Shown: positions 18,373 to 28,317 of the stretch, in pieces | How the letters are laid out: each line of letters starts with the position of its first letter | Numbering within the stretch: position 1 is the stretch's first letter | Assembly: GCA_977017575.1 (NCBI GenBank) | Contig: CDRNVI010000065.1 | Coordinates: 62,001 to 126,000 of the forward strand | Length of the DNA stretch: 64,000 nucleotides | From: Paramoeba atlantica | Lineage: Eukaryota > Discosea | Direction: 5' to 3' | Made by a program: the position numbers and the translations under genes | Notes under the pieces: generated by a model | Told to the model about the DNA's origin: nothing | Database searches by the model: none | The model's input: the letters and a program-made list of their open reading frames with translations, nothing else

Positions 18373-18492
18373 TCAAAAAAAATTTAAAAAGTCAAGTATA
18401 CCACAAAAGTTAAGTGTATGAGCGAAACTTCTATGTCGTTTTCTGTTTTGTTTTTAGGCAAATGGTTTTGTCTGGCCAATTTTCCTTTTTTA

Positions 18493-18587
18493 GGCTCTTC
18501 GTTAAACGCGGTGGTAGTTTTCAACGCGAAGCGCGCAGCATAAGTGACTTCTAAGTTGAAAATAACCACCGCGTTTAACGAAGAGCC
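18493..18587. mobile_element. 95-bp palindromic MITE, copy 1
   Basis: A 95-base hairpin flanked by TA on both sides. The arms begin GGCTCTTCGTTAAACGCGG and pair almost perfectly over 30 bases. A second copy of identical length lies at 53743-53837. TA flanks suggest mobilisation by a Tc1/mariner-type transposase. Confidence 0.85.
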
Positions 18588-18621
18588 TAAATTATATAGT
18601 TTATAGTATTTCAAAAAAAAT

Positions 18622-18968
18622 TATAGTACTGTACCCCCCCGTTTATAATAGCCTCGCTTTTGCCCAAATGAACCTATAAAGGGGGGAGGGCGATTGAAGA
18701 TTAAGAGTTGGCACAGAAATCGCCCTACATTTGGGGGCGAGGAACCAGGAATTATTCAATCGCTAAGTGGGCCCCGGCGCTCTTCCAAAGTAAAATGTCC
18801 AGCACGAACACGCGCCATACCTCGAAGAACCATATGAAAATAAATATCAAAATATTTATGACAGTGCAAGAAAATTTGAAAAAATCTTTCCGAGTTTGCC
18901 AAAAAAAGAACCTATAAAGGGGGGGAGGGGTCGAGGCTATTATAAACAGGGGAGGGTACAGCGCTATA
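18622..18968. mobile_element. 347-bp TIR element with nested repeats
   Basis: The ends match over about 36 bases: TATAG, then CTGTACCC and a C run, then GTTTATAATAGCCTCG at 18640-18656. The same sequence appears in reverse at 18932-18968. Inside, AACCTATAAAGGGGGG occurs at 18671 and again at about 18909 in the same orientation. It has no convincing coding capacity. Ends starting TA fit a TA target duplication. Confidence 0.7.
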
Positions 18969-19029
18969 AATGCCATTTATAGTGCTATAAAAACTTTAAA
19001 GTGTTTGAAAAACTTTACTTTTTGATATT

Positions 19030-19263
19030 CTAATAGAATATCAATTTCGATGTGCCCTCTTTGTAATTTAAAGAAAACTGCACGCGTTTTTCTTTTTGTA
19101 CAGCGGTGAGCCCTTGTGAAATTGGGCATGGCCTATACTGATGCCCTGCTTGCCTCAAATCTCGACGAGCAGTTCGAGGGCTTGCAGTAACACCCTTTTT
19201 GCGCGAAACAACAGAAATATGCTTTGAACTGTTGTATTTTGGCACACCTGCCGCATCCTTCTT
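19030..19263 (-). pseudogene. Tc1-like transposase fragment
   Basis: The fragment KDAAGVPKYNSSKHISVVSR, then RTARRDLRQAGHQYRPCPIS and KRVQFSLNYKEGTSKLIFY, aligns with residues 90-160 of the copy at 57697-58218 (LDPAGVPKFNSS, KRVQFALNYKFDTARVIFT). It covers the second DNA-binding domain and stops exactly where the first catalytic Asp is expected. No catalytic part follows. Confidence 0.7.
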
Positions 19264-19985
19264 AGAAATAAGATATTTTATTATTGGGATGTAAGATATT
19301 ATTGGTGGCCAGGAGTTTGTATCGTAGAATATGCCAAATCGCATTTATCTCTTCAGAAGTTCTTTAGAAGTTTTTTAAAAAGTTCGCTTTTTAGGGTACA
19401 TTTTCACCATAGTTGACGCCTCCACTCCTTTTTTACAAAAACCTTTCCTTCAGGCGTACCGGACAAGTTACGCATAATTTTTGCGTGTTATTTCCTTTTG
19501 TCCGACTCTATCCCCAGTCTCCCTGAAATTCTCGGATTAAACAGCCCAACAATGACAGCGACGAACTGCACTTGTCTAGCTTTTCTATTTAGCATTTCTT
19601 ACTTTGTCCCATGATTCCCAAAGAAAAATATCAGAGCATGTTTTCATCGTCATTACTTCAGACGCGCACTACACATGCTTATTTCATCATGTAAAGATCC
19701 TGGATCAACTCTAGATATTTCGATGTGCGACGGGTAATGTTTGTCTCACCCAAGTATACTATCTTTTCGTAAGGACATAGTAAGTTTTTTTGTAGCTACT
19801 GGGTGATTCAGTACATTTACAGGTGTCTGATTTACACGAATAAAATGTTTACAGATGAACTTAAAACATTTAATTCCACAATTTGATTTTTTGCGGAGAC
19901 CGCACTGCACATTGCTCCACTATTCATTACTGTTTTTCAATAATCGAGGGCGGAAGCTAGACATCACCTCAACATTGGAACCCAT
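19264..19985. other. No gene seen
   Basis: A long stretch without a supported frame. Sequence upstream of the Tc1 fragment may be more of the same relic, but I cannot align it. Confidence 0.35.
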
Positions 19986-20036
19986 GCAGACCGCCACTGC
20001 GAGCCAGTGCCAAATGCTTCCAGCCACTGCGAGCCA
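19970..20036. repeat. 10-bp phased TGCCA/CACTGC module 1
   Basis: GGAACCCATGCAG is followed by CCACTGCGAGCCAGTGCCAA and then CCAGCCACTGCGAGCC. The ACTGC/AGTGC cores are spaced about 10 bases apart. Related modules lie at 20132, 21014, 21415 and 54360. Confidence 0.65.
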
Positions 20037-20131
20037 AAAACGTCCTCTGAGAGCCTTTCTCCCTGAAGCCAAACCATCTGGTTACTCGTACATTTAGTCC
20101 TTCATGTCTTGAAGGTACGCTTCAAGGGATC

Positions 20132-20173
20132 ACATGCATACCTCCACTGCACGCCAGTGCCAACTTGTGCCAG
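20132..20173. repeat. 10-bp phased module 2
   Basis: CCACTGCACGCCAGTGCCAA is followed by CTTGTGCCAGCCAGTGCAAG, with the same 10-base phasing of the TGCCA core. Confidence 0.65.
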
Positions 20174-20243
20174 CCAGTGCAAGCCACAACGGCCATTATT
20201 CTAGGGGACCCACTCGTACCTTTATCTGGCATAAAAAGTGGCC

Positions 20244-20368
20244 ACTTATATTGCATACTAATCTGCACCTTAATATTGCATAATTCACCTTATATTACAT
20301 AATGCACCTTTACCTTGCATATTAAGCTGCACCTTTTCATTGCATAAATTCTGCACCTTTATCTGGCA
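20244..20368. repeat. Degenerate tandem units around TGCACCTT and TTGCATA
   Basis: At least five imperfect units alternate CTGCACCTT or similar with TTGCATA at roughly 25-30 base spacing. The combination ATGCATATTAAGCTGCAC also occurs near 12768, so this is a dispersed family. Confidence 0.55.
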
Positions 20369-20683
20369 TAAAAGTTGGAAAAAAATCGAGCCCTTAAATT
20401 TTTTTCGAGTCCTTAGAAAATTTTCGACCCCTTAAAAAAATTCACCCCTTAAAAAGTATGATCATTTTTCGTTGGTTTTCGCGAAATTTGAGGTTGACTG
20501 GAAATTTTAGGTATTTCACATTGCCAAAAAATGGAATTAAATAAATTCACTTTTGCTCCCGGCCGGCCCCTCCGTGCGTTCGGCCGGGCCAATGGACCTA
20601 GATCTTGTTTACCCGTCTGCGACATAAACCGGCTAATAATTTCACCTTTGCTCCCGGTGAGGCCCCAGAGTTGCGTGAAGGCC
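20369..20683. other. No gene seen
   Basis: A short run of AAATTTTTTCGAG-like repeats near 20395-20440 precedes a moderately GC-rich patch containing GGCCGGCCC. Nothing coding is supported. Confidence 0.35.
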
Positions 20684-20745
20684 TCCATACCCCATAGCTA
20701 CCACCTCCATAGTTACCACCTTCCCCCCTATTTAGCGGGGAAATG
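20684..20745. repeat. Two CCATAGNTACCACCT units beside a C run
   Basis: CCATAGCTACCACCT and CCATAGTTACCACCT occur in tandem and are followed by TCCCCCC. Same layout as the elements at 13489 and 52203. Confidence 0.5.
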
Positions 20746-21013
20746 TAACATTAATCCGCCCCCCGTTTTACATGCCGCACGAAACATTAAGAAGCTACTG
20801 CAGTCAGCAATTGCTTTATGAAATAACTTAGGGAACGTTTGCGAAACTTGAAGAGGGGTTGTCACTCAGATTCGTCCTGTGCAACAATCTGGCTGAAGGT
20901 AATTATATGAAGGAAATTGTATGAAGGTAATTGGGTGCGGAATAACAATATTGTAAATACTAAGAGAGAATACATTAGTAAGGATAGTTTGCTTAATCTG
21001 AACCTAAATTCTG

Positions 21014-21084
21014 TGCCAGCCAGTGCCAACTTATGCCAGCCAGTGCCAACTTGTGCCAGCGAGTGCAAGCCACACTTGCATGGG
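21014..21084. repeat. 10-bp phased module 3 (longest)
   Basis: TGCCAGCCAGTGCCAACTTA, then TGCCAGCCAGTGCCAACTTG, then TGCCAGCGAGTGCAAGCC form a 20-base tandem with an internal 10-base period. It ends with TGCATGGGCTCC. Confidence 0.7.
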
Positions 21085-21414
21085 CTCCATTGCTCTCGAT
21101 AGTCATAAACATTTAGGAGAAAAGTTTACGGGAAAAGAAGAATTATGTTACTATGTACTATGTTAGTAAAAAGGAAGAAATTGATTCAGAGAAAGAAACA
21201 AAGGAAAATATAGCTAGAAGCGTATACCGAATCGGAAATTCCACATAAAAATGATAAACAAATGTAAACTTTTGCCAGTTTTTGTATCTCTTCCCACCGA
21301 AAATACAAACCGTGGTCTCGGTCGAAGTACCCGCAGCCCCTCAACTACCGCGTTTAACCAATACCCTAAAAAAGAAAGTTAATTTCTATACGTCATTTTT
21401 CTCAATTTTGTGTC

Positions 21415-21485
21415 ATACGCTGCCATTTACTGCCGTTCGCTGTCAAATGTTGCCAGCCACTGCGAGCCAAGACTGCATGGGTTCC
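21415..21485. repeat. 10-bp phased module 4
   Basis: CTGCCATTTACTGCCGTTCG, then CTGTCAAATGTTGCCAGCC and ACTGCGAGCC, end with CTGCATGGGTTCC. That last string is the reverse complement of the GGAACCCATGCAG that opens module 1. Confidence 0.65.
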
Positions 21486-21573
21486 ATTATTACACAAGAA
21501 AAAAGCCCATGATATCGTTTCCTTAGAAAAAATGTCAGCAAAACGTTCTACATTACTCGTCAGAGGCGATAAA

Positions 21574-23064
21574 CTACGTGGATTCTACAGGAAAATTCCT
21601 CTCCGGTCGTAGTTTGAGAGCAGTGAAAAAAGTTAAAATAGCTGCTATAGCGTAAAGTATAAAAACAGAACTTAGATTCGTTGGGAAAGGGAGCGGGCAA
21701 GCCCAAAATTCGTGTTCTTGTGAAGCAGACCAGGCAAAAACAGAGCAAGCAAATGTTGGCACAAAGAATAAAAGCAGGCTTTGTATCGAAGTCCCTACTG
21801 CTGATACACGCGCAAGATATGACTTGTGAGTGCAAAAATTCGACATCACAAGCGTGGCGTTAAACATAATATGTCCGAATATTTGTCTCGCTAGACCCAT
21901 TACAACAGTCAAGGCAACCAGGTTTACGTACTGAGGAAGAAATGAAAGAAACGGAATAGAATTGTAAAGTGGTATTGTAAGGAGAATCGTCCACAGCGTG
22001 CATTCCCGGTAACCATATCTCGTAGTGATGATCGGTGCCAAGTATGAGGCGATAATCATGATTGCCCCTTGTATAGCGCTCATTATACCAATACCATCGG
22101 TACCCATTCCGTATCCACCTTCAGATTGCGGCAACATTAGGAGTAGAGGAAATACTTCTGCTCCAACGCACCTCAGACCACTCGCCATGGCAAAAAGTAA
22201 AGTCACCCGCAATAGTTGTGTTTGATTTGTCAATACGTATTGAATAAAAGTCTTCTCTGCTGGAATAGGATGAGTGCTCTTATGCGTAGTCGAGTCTTCG
22301 TCCTGTAAGGGTAGAGATACGGTAGACGAAGAATGAGAATCAGTGTTATTGTGGCAGCTCTTGTCAGGCGTCTCCTGAGTAGAGGTAGACAGTTTTTCAG
22401 CTTTCAATACTTGCTTTTGCAGTCTGAATTCGATAAAAAGAGTGCATAGGGCGCATAAATTGAGTAGCGATGCAATAAGATTAGGCAGTAAAAAAGGAAA
22501 CCACTGTAGTCCAGGTATTGCTCGCCCAATGGCGTCGTATTTCGTAGCAGCGTAGCTAAGCGACCCCGCGAGTGCAGGAGCAATAACGTTAACTATGCCC
22601 CATATGGCACCAATGTAACTTAGAGGATACGCACTGCGTTCAGGAGAAAGAATATATGCTAGCCGAACTTTTGCTAAAAGCACTGTGCCGTTACAAAAAC
22701 CATAAAGAAGACAAATGGAAAGAGCCCACCAATATGTAGGGCATATTGCGAAAATTATAGGAAGGATCACACCTGAGGCACACGTTAGCATCATGGGGGC
22801 CATTGTGCCGTAGTAGTCCACAGCAAATCCAAGAGGGATGCCGTTTAGAAAACGACCCAAGAAGAAGACGCCATTGAGTGCACCTGCATAATATCCTACT
22901 TTTGCTTTCGGTAATTCAGGGTGGAACTCTTTTGCCATATAACCCGAGTAGGAGAACAGCCCAGCAACATACCAGAAACCTGCTAGGCACATAACGTAAA
23001 CCGATATTACGCTTTGACGCTCCCATCGTTGTCGGAGATTTTCTGGTGACATGTGGCGTGTCAT
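21574..23064 (-). CDS. Major facilitator superfamily transporter
   Basis: The protein has 496 residues and about 12 membrane segments in two sets of six, separated by a polar, Ser/Thr-rich loop (residues 225-265). The loop-2 motif of the superfamily is recognisable near residue 75 in modified form (FLGRFLNGIPLGFAVDYYG). The G-x-x-x-D-x-x-G core that couples the two halves is kept. The layout resembles eukaryotic facilitator families such as the zinc-induced-facilitator-like group, but the substrate cannot be read from the sequence. The start is an ATG. An expanded repeat zone lies just downstream. Confidence 0.8.
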   Translation of the reverse strand: MTRHMSPENLRQRWERQSVISVYVMCLAGFWYVAGLFSYSGYMAKEFHPELPKAKVGYYAGALNGVFFLGRFLNGIPLGFAVDYYGTMAPMMLTCASGVILPIIFAICPTYWWALSICLLYGFCNGTVLLAKVRLAYILSPERSAYPLSYIGAIWGIVNVIAPALAGSLSYAATKYDAIGRAIPGLQWFPFLLPNLIASLLNLCALCTLFIEFRLQKQVLKAEKLSTSTQETPDKSCHNNTDSHSSSTVSLPLQDEDSTTHKSTHPIPAEKTFIQYVLTNQTQLLRVTLLFAMASGLRCVGAEVFPLLLMLPQSEGGYGMGTDGIGIMSAIQGAIMIIASYLAPIITTRYGYRECTLWTILLTIPLYNSIPFLSFLPQYVNLVALTVVMGLARQIFGHIMFNATLVMSNFCTHKSYLARVSAVGTSIQSLLLFFVPTFACSVFAWSASQEHEFWACPLPFPTNLSSVFILYAIAAILTFFTALKLRPERNFPVEST

Positions 23065-23830
23065 AACTTGAAAAGTTAAGATCTACGATCCAACAGTCAT
23101 AAATCAAGATATTTTTTGACAATGCAGATAAAAAAAATAATTCTCCAATTCTAAAAGAAGTAAATTACGTGCTACATAGTACAAATGTATTATTCGTCTA
23201 AAAATTCAGCAAGATTAGTTACGTTCGATATAAAAGTAGCAAACTCAGTTAAATAATAAGAAATAGTTAAACCTTTTTTAAATTTAACTAAGTTTGGGGA
23301 GCAGTAACTCCATTATAAAACGCGACGTTCATAGGAGCGCCAAATTCAGCAAAAAAGTTAAACACTTCGCATAGTATCAATTGTTTGGATACTGTATGTC
23401 TAACATTGCACTGTAGATAAAATACAATAACTAGAAATGAGCAAACGAATACAACCTTTTAGTAGCATCTATAAACTACTACGATGATAACAAAAAGATT
23501 GTTCGGGACAAAAACTTTTTACAAGATTCGGCTCGAAAAACGTATTCCACATTCATGTTAAAAAGCCCAAAGCGCAAAAGGTACCCCGATCTCCAATCTT
23601 CTAATAGCAACTACAGAAGTAGGTAAAGAAGAGGCTTGTGACATCTGCCACATGGGAGTTCGGATAGAACAAAGGGGACAAATATTTACATGTACAAAGT
23701 ACATTCTACACAGTAAATACTCTATCAAAATAAGGATTCATACAATATCAGAGTTAATAAATAAATAACAAAATTTTTAATAGCTAAACTGGAAGAATCC
23801 CATAACAGGCCTTCTTCAAATCAATAAATG
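23065..23830. other. Intergenic, no gene seen
   Basis: A long AT-rich spacer upstream of the MFS gene, which presumably holds the 3' UTR of the gene at 23831. No repeat or RNA gene was recognised. Confidence 0.5.
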
Positions 23831-25282
23831 TTATGGTACCACGCTTTTACATTTCGTCTCGGAGAAGCACTGCCAGACTCCAAAACGATTGTTGAAAAAC
23901 ATATTTTTAGAAGTACGTGACTTGCCGTGGATCGCGCACGTCACGACAACATCGATATCGGGGGTCGCGACAACAGGCCGAGGGTTGTGTGGGCACTGGG
24001 TCGCCTTGTGACCGACCCCGCGGCATGCAAAACATGTCAGTCCAGCGGAACCAGCCCCTGCATTCGGAGTGCTCGCACTGAGGTCAAGGGGAAAAAATAA
24101 GCTTGGATGCATTCCATTTCGCACGGCGTCAACGGATGGTAACCCGTAGGGAAGGTGCTGGAAGGGAGATGACAGCCCTTCATGCTGAAAAGGAAAAACG
24201 TGTGCGTTCATCAATGGTGGCGGATTCGTGTGAAACGGCACCTGAAGAGGAGGAGGGGGGTACATACCACCTGCTAACGGTGCGACAGAGGATTTCCTAT
24301 AAGAAGAAAATGGAGTCATCCTGTTCGGTGGATGATCTTGTTGACGAGGACCTGTCTGAAAAATTCGAGAGTTCGAATCACTCCTTGTGTTCTTCGCGGT
24401 ACAACCGCCAGTTTCATGAATAATGTTAAGCTTTGAAGACGGAACACGAGTTTGATTTTCTTCTAACACTTGAACAACAGAAACTGATGAAGCTTCCAGC
24501 ACTGCTTTTCTTGCTGTCGAGGCTTGAGTGGGAGATGTAAAGTATGGCCGACTTTTATGATTGGGACATTCCTTGTCGTAGGCGTCGTGAGGATGATCTT
24601 GGGATATATTCAAGGACGGTGTATGTGGTTTTGTTTCTGGATCTTGTTGAAAAGATTCGCCTACAGTTGCAGCTGGTAGCATGAACTTTGTCGGATAAGT
24701 GAGTTTTTTAGAGTTGTTATGCCAAGCTACCGGAGCAGGGGCCGTAGATGGAACGTTGGACAAGTCCCCAATTTCTTTATCCGATTTATCCGGGTTCGTC
24801 ACTTCTTTTTTCTGCCCTAATTCAATATTCATGAGGTCTCTTGCGAGAAGTTGAATAGAGACGTTTTTCTTGGAACTTCGAATCTCTAAAGGTGAGATTG
24901 GGGTAGAAGTACTTCCCCTTGAGAAATAATTCCAACCGTCAACACGTGTTTCCTCATTGGATTCGACATTGTCATGAAAAGGTGTATTGAACCCTTCTTC
25001 GGAGAACACCTCATGTTCTTCGAAGCTTTGTGCTCTTGTCAAAGGAGATGGAACACTGAATGCTTCCTCAATAAGACTTTCATTGGGGGTCCCACCAGAC
25101 GTAAAAGAAGAAGTTTCGGAGACCGGAGAACTAGTCATAGAAAGTCGTTCGGAATGCGTCAAAAAATCAATGTTGTACCGTTCGTTGCGTTCAGTCTCCA
25201 TTACAGTGCACAAATCATTTCGCAGGGGGCAAAACATTTTATTGTCCATTTTGACGTGCGTATTACTTGATCCAGGATCCAT
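23831..25282 (-). CDS. CCHC zinc-knuckle protein with C-terminal Cys/His module
   Basis: The protein is 483 residues long and mostly disordered, with Ser/Thr/Pro-rich stretches. Near residue 430 it has a zinc knuckle CFACRGVGHKATQC (C-x2-C-x4-H-x4-C), typical of single-stranded nucleic-acid binding. The last 40 residues form another small module, VTCAIHGKSRTSKNMF ending in GVWQCFSETKCK. Its C-x-x-H-G-K-x-R and late W-x-C-x5-C pattern resembles small modules seen in protist RNA-binding proteins; I cannot name it with certainty. A role in mRNA binding is inferred. The open frame reaches a GTG at 25285, and the ATG at 25282 is used. Confidence 0.65.
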   Translation of the reverse strand: MDPGSSNTHVKMDNKMFCPLRNDLCTVMETERNERYNIDFLTHSERLSMTSSPVSETSSFTSGGTPNESLIEEAFSVPSPLTRAQSFEEHEVFSEEGFNTPFHDNVESNEETRVDGWNYFSRGSTSTPISPLEIRSSKKNVSIQLLARDLMNIELGQKKEVTNPDKSDKEIGDLSNVPSTAPAPVAWHNNSKKLTYPTKFMLPAATVGESFQQDPETKPHTPSLNISQDHPHDAYDKECPNHKSRPYFTSPTQASTARKAVLEASSVSVVQVLEENQTRVPSSKLNIIHETGGCTAKNTRSDSNSRIFQTGPRQQDHPPNRMTPFSSYRKSSVAPLAGGMYPPPPLQVPFHTNPPPLMNAHVFPFQHEGLSSPFQHLPYGLPSVDAVRNGMHPSLFFPLDLSASTPNAGAGSAGLTCFACRGVGHKATQCPHNPRPVVATPDIDVVVTCAIHGKSRTSKNMFFNNRFGVWQCFSETKCKSVVP

Positions 25283-25805
25283 CACTTCATATCAAAAGTG
25301 AGATTTCCGAATAAAAAAATATAAATAGCGGTTTATGCTTGATGGACGGCAACCGACGGTTAAAGCAGTCCGATGTTAAGAACAAACCATTCATTTGATG
25401 CTTTGAAAGAAATTGTTTACCATATTTTCACAATGACCCTGCACACATTGAGAGCAATAATTTGAACGAGCCAGACCCAAACGATCTTCGTATTGGGTCT
25501 ATTAATAGGAGTATTAGTTAAACGAGTTACAAGAATACGTATATCTTTGCTCATCAGTATATTGATACATGCTTTGTATAAGCCATCTCATACATTGATA
25601 GTATTCACTATAAATTAAGAATTGTCACGTTTTCTCATGCATTTTTGAGAAAGATAATAGAGCATACAATATAAATGAGGGGCTGTACAGTAGGTTGAAT
25701 AATAGAGACTCGATAGAAGTAAAAATAACCAGAAATATCAGATCATAGTTTCGTAAGAGAATTTTATTTTTCACAGTTTCATTTGACAAATTGCGATGCC
25801 AAAGA
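25283..25805. other. Intergenic, no gene seen
   Basis: An AT-rich spacer with a pyrimidine-rich leader next to 25283 (ATATTTTTTTATTC on the minus strand). Confidence 0.45.
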
Positions 25806-27941
25806 TTACGTCAAATTTTCGCGGGTGCGTGAGTATATCGAAAACTGTGCAGAACGACGGGAATTGGCGTCACCCATTCCACTCGAGATATTCGCTCTAC
25901 CTCGGCTTGCTCGATTGTGGACAATTTCGTCGGTGCTGGAATGCCCGTAAATACCACTTCCTTCACCATCTCTGGACCGCATCAGGTACGACTTTGCTTT
26001 TCCAGATTCGTTCACGTATTTGTTGGAATGCTTTTGGCCGGAATGAAGTATCTGACGATTGTATCCTTTGACGGAACCAAGCTCTGTATTACCTGCTTCC
26101 GAATTCGAATATAGGGACGTCCGCGACTTATTACCGTTTCTTTCTGTCGCACGATGCGGGGAAGGGACGATGATTTCGGGAAGTATCGCTTCCAAGAGTT
26201 TACGAACCTCATTACTCGGTGTTCTTGCAGCCCAAAAGACGGGAGGTGGTAAAGGAAGCACCTTCGTGGGATGTGGCACATGTGCTTTTGAATCCCGCGC
26301 TGCAGAAAAATCGCGTTGCAACCATTCTTTTGAAGGTAGGGATTCTATCCCCGAATTCGACGAACCTAATCCCTGCCGTTTATTTCGCGATAGTACTTGA
26401 CGAGAGAACGGGATACCTTCCGAAGCAGTGGCTGCCCCTTCTTGTTCGGAGTTTATTTCGGAATTCAGGTCAATCAGTTCAGAAACTCGAAGTCCCTTTC
26501 CACTATCCGCTCGGAAACTTCCTGAAGTAATGCGTGCGTAATTTACTCCACACCCGCTTTGCACGATTGATGCCGGCTTTACACTTGGCGAATTTTTCTC
26601 TGTACGTTGGTTCACTGGGAGAGGTGTTTCGGAGATTGAAAGATCGTTTTCATACACTTCAGGACGTGCAGATTTTTCAAGAATAGGGATAGAGTTGAAG
26701 CCTTTTTGAGCTGCAGCAGCGTATGATCTCGGTCCGGCCAAACTTTTAGAACTTGTCCCAAGTGGTCCTGAACTTGAAGGCATATTTGAGAGATTTCGAA
26801 GCAAGGTGGTACTGTCATTCGACGTTTCTTGGCCCCCAGCGGAAACTTGGCGCTCGGAAGAAACTTTCGAGAAATGTAAATCCGAAGATGATTTCCCCCT
26901 TGAAGGCTCATGAGGTGCTGCATGAACGTTCAGACTGCTCCCTGACACTAGGCCACTGGACGTCCCTGCAGCAAAGGATGATAAGCTGGCCTGAAGAGTA
27001 GACGTGGTGGAATTGTACGTGGTGGAAGACCCTCGAAAAGACGAAGAGCGCGTTGTTTGCCGGGTTTGTCGAACAGGTACATAGTCGGTCACCATTTTAT
27101 CATTGATGGATTCTTGTGACGAGGGTTGAGATGGTCTGCTAAACGATGGCCCCGATTCGAAATCATAGAAATGTGTGCCTTCAGAGGGCAACACTGCGTT
27201 TCCTACATTTGTGTTGTGAGGTTCCGCCTGAAAACTGTAGGGATCGTGCTCGGAGCCATAGTATGCACCCTCAGACTCTCCGAACGAGGCGTACACGTTT
27301 TCTGGGTATTCCTGACTTTGCAGGTAACCGGAATGGTCATCATGTCCCGCTTGAGAGACTGCAGCAAAGGTATCCCACATGGCAGAATTGGAGTGAGCGA
27401 ACTGAGCGTTGTATACATCGACGTTTCCGTAGTTCCCAACCATCGCCCCGCTTGTATCCGACATCATTCTGGTGTGCATAGAAGTGGAGTGCTTCGAATT
27501 TGCGGCGTCGTGAGCTGAGTGAGCCGCGCCCGATTCTGAACTCACGAGAACGTCTACGCTGGACTGCTTGTTAAGTGCGGTAAACGTGTTCTTCGCATTC
27601 AAATTGAAAACCATACCCTTGACGTTGGTGGATCCATCACTGTCCTTTGTTAAATTAGCGTCTTTTGGGAGCTCGTGCAGATAAGTACAAGAGCTACCGC
27701 GCGAACAGCCTCCGTGTAAGAAGAACTTACACACACGGCTTTCTTGCGCGTTGCTCAAGTCAATAGAAGGAGGAAAGAAACTAGGCAAAGATGACTCTTG
27801 CGGAGGAGTATCAATGTAAGAAAATTCGTTGCTACTGGAAGTCTGAGTGACAGACTGAACCGCAACTGGCCCTTTCCATGGTGAGGCGTTCACGTTGAGG
27901 CCAATTTCAGCGGCTAATGTATTCTCGTTCTCCGTGTACAT
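25806..27941 (-). CDS. CCCH zinc-finger protein, possible PAM2 motif
   Basis: The protein has 711 residues from the ATG at 27941. Near residue 70-90 it has one CCCH finger, CKFFLHGGCSRGSSCTYLH (C-x7-C-x5-C-x3-H), of the RNA-binding type. About 30 residues later, VFNLNAKNTFTAL resembles a PAM2 peptide (L-N-x-x-A-x-x-F), which binds the MLLE domain of poly(A)-binding protein. The remaining 550 residues are low-complexity and Ser-rich, probably disordered, with a conserved-looking patch FWAARTPSNEVRKLLEAILP near residue 600. The composition suggests an mRNA-regulating protein working with PABP. The PAM2 call is inference. It is preceded in the array by the GNAT gene. Confidence 0.65.
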   Translation of the reverse strand: MYTENENTLAAEIGLNVNASPWKGPVAVQSVTQTSSSNEFSYIDTPPQESSLPSFFPPSIDLSNAQESRVCKFFLHGGCSRGSSCTYLHELPKDANLTKDSDGSTNVKGMVFNLNAKNTFTALNKQSSVDVLVSSESGAAHSAHDAANSKHSTSMHTRMMSDTSGAMVGNYGNVDVYNAQFAHSNSAMWDTFAAVSQAGHDDHSGYLQSQEYPENVYASFGESEGAYYGSEHDPYSFQAEPHNTNVGNAVLPSEGTHFYDFESGPSFSRPSQPSSQESINDKMVTDYVPVRQTRQTTRSSSFRGSSTTYNSTTSTLQASLSSFAAGTSSGLVSGSSLNVHAAPHEPSRGKSSSDLHFSKVSSERQVSAGGQETSNDSTTLLRNLSNMPSSSGPLGTSSKSLAGPRSYAAAAQKGFNSIPILEKSARPEVYENDLSISETPLPVNQRTEKNSPSVKPASIVQSGCGVNYARITSGSFRADSGKGLRVSELIDLNSEINSEQEGAATASEGIPFSRQVLSRNKRQGLGSSNSGIESLPSKEWLQRDFSAARDSKAHVPHPTKVLPLPPPVFWAARTPSNEVRKLLEAILPEIIVPSPHRATERNGNKSRTSLYSNSEAGNTELGSVKGYNRQILHSGQKHSNKYVNESGKAKSYLMRSRDGEGSGIYGHSSTDEIVHNRASRGRANISSGMGDANSRRSAQFSIYSRTRENLT

Positions 27942-28317
27942 GTAAAAGCTAGTCGAAATTTTCACAAGGTTTTAAATCATGTAGAACAAAACTATGTTTC
28001 ACCGGTCCGTTCTACTCTACGACACATTATCGATTTATTTAGAATTCAAGAATATTTCATAAAATATAAATTTATTAAAAATAGATTTTTTTTGTTTCAA
28101 TTTAGTGCGGTTCTACTCTACTATTCTTTGCTACTATCCTATTCTCTGCTTTGTTTTATAGCCATTTTACCTTTTATCCTTTAAACATTACCTTTTTAAC
28201 ATTTTTTCAGCGTTCACTAACCTTATTATTCAAAAACCTTTTATTCATTACCCATACCAGTAGTACAGGAACGTGTAATAGTTATAGGACGGTCGCAGGT
28301 ATGCATACAATTATTGC
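27942..28317. other. Intergenic, no gene seen
   Basis: A T-rich spacer with TATTC/TTTAC strings around 28120-28210. Nothing supportable beyond UTR sequence. Confidence 0.45.

Noticed and set aside
19855-20097. 80-codon plus-strand frame across the phased repeat
   Set aside because: It consists of translated repeat sequence (ATASQ strings) without other support.
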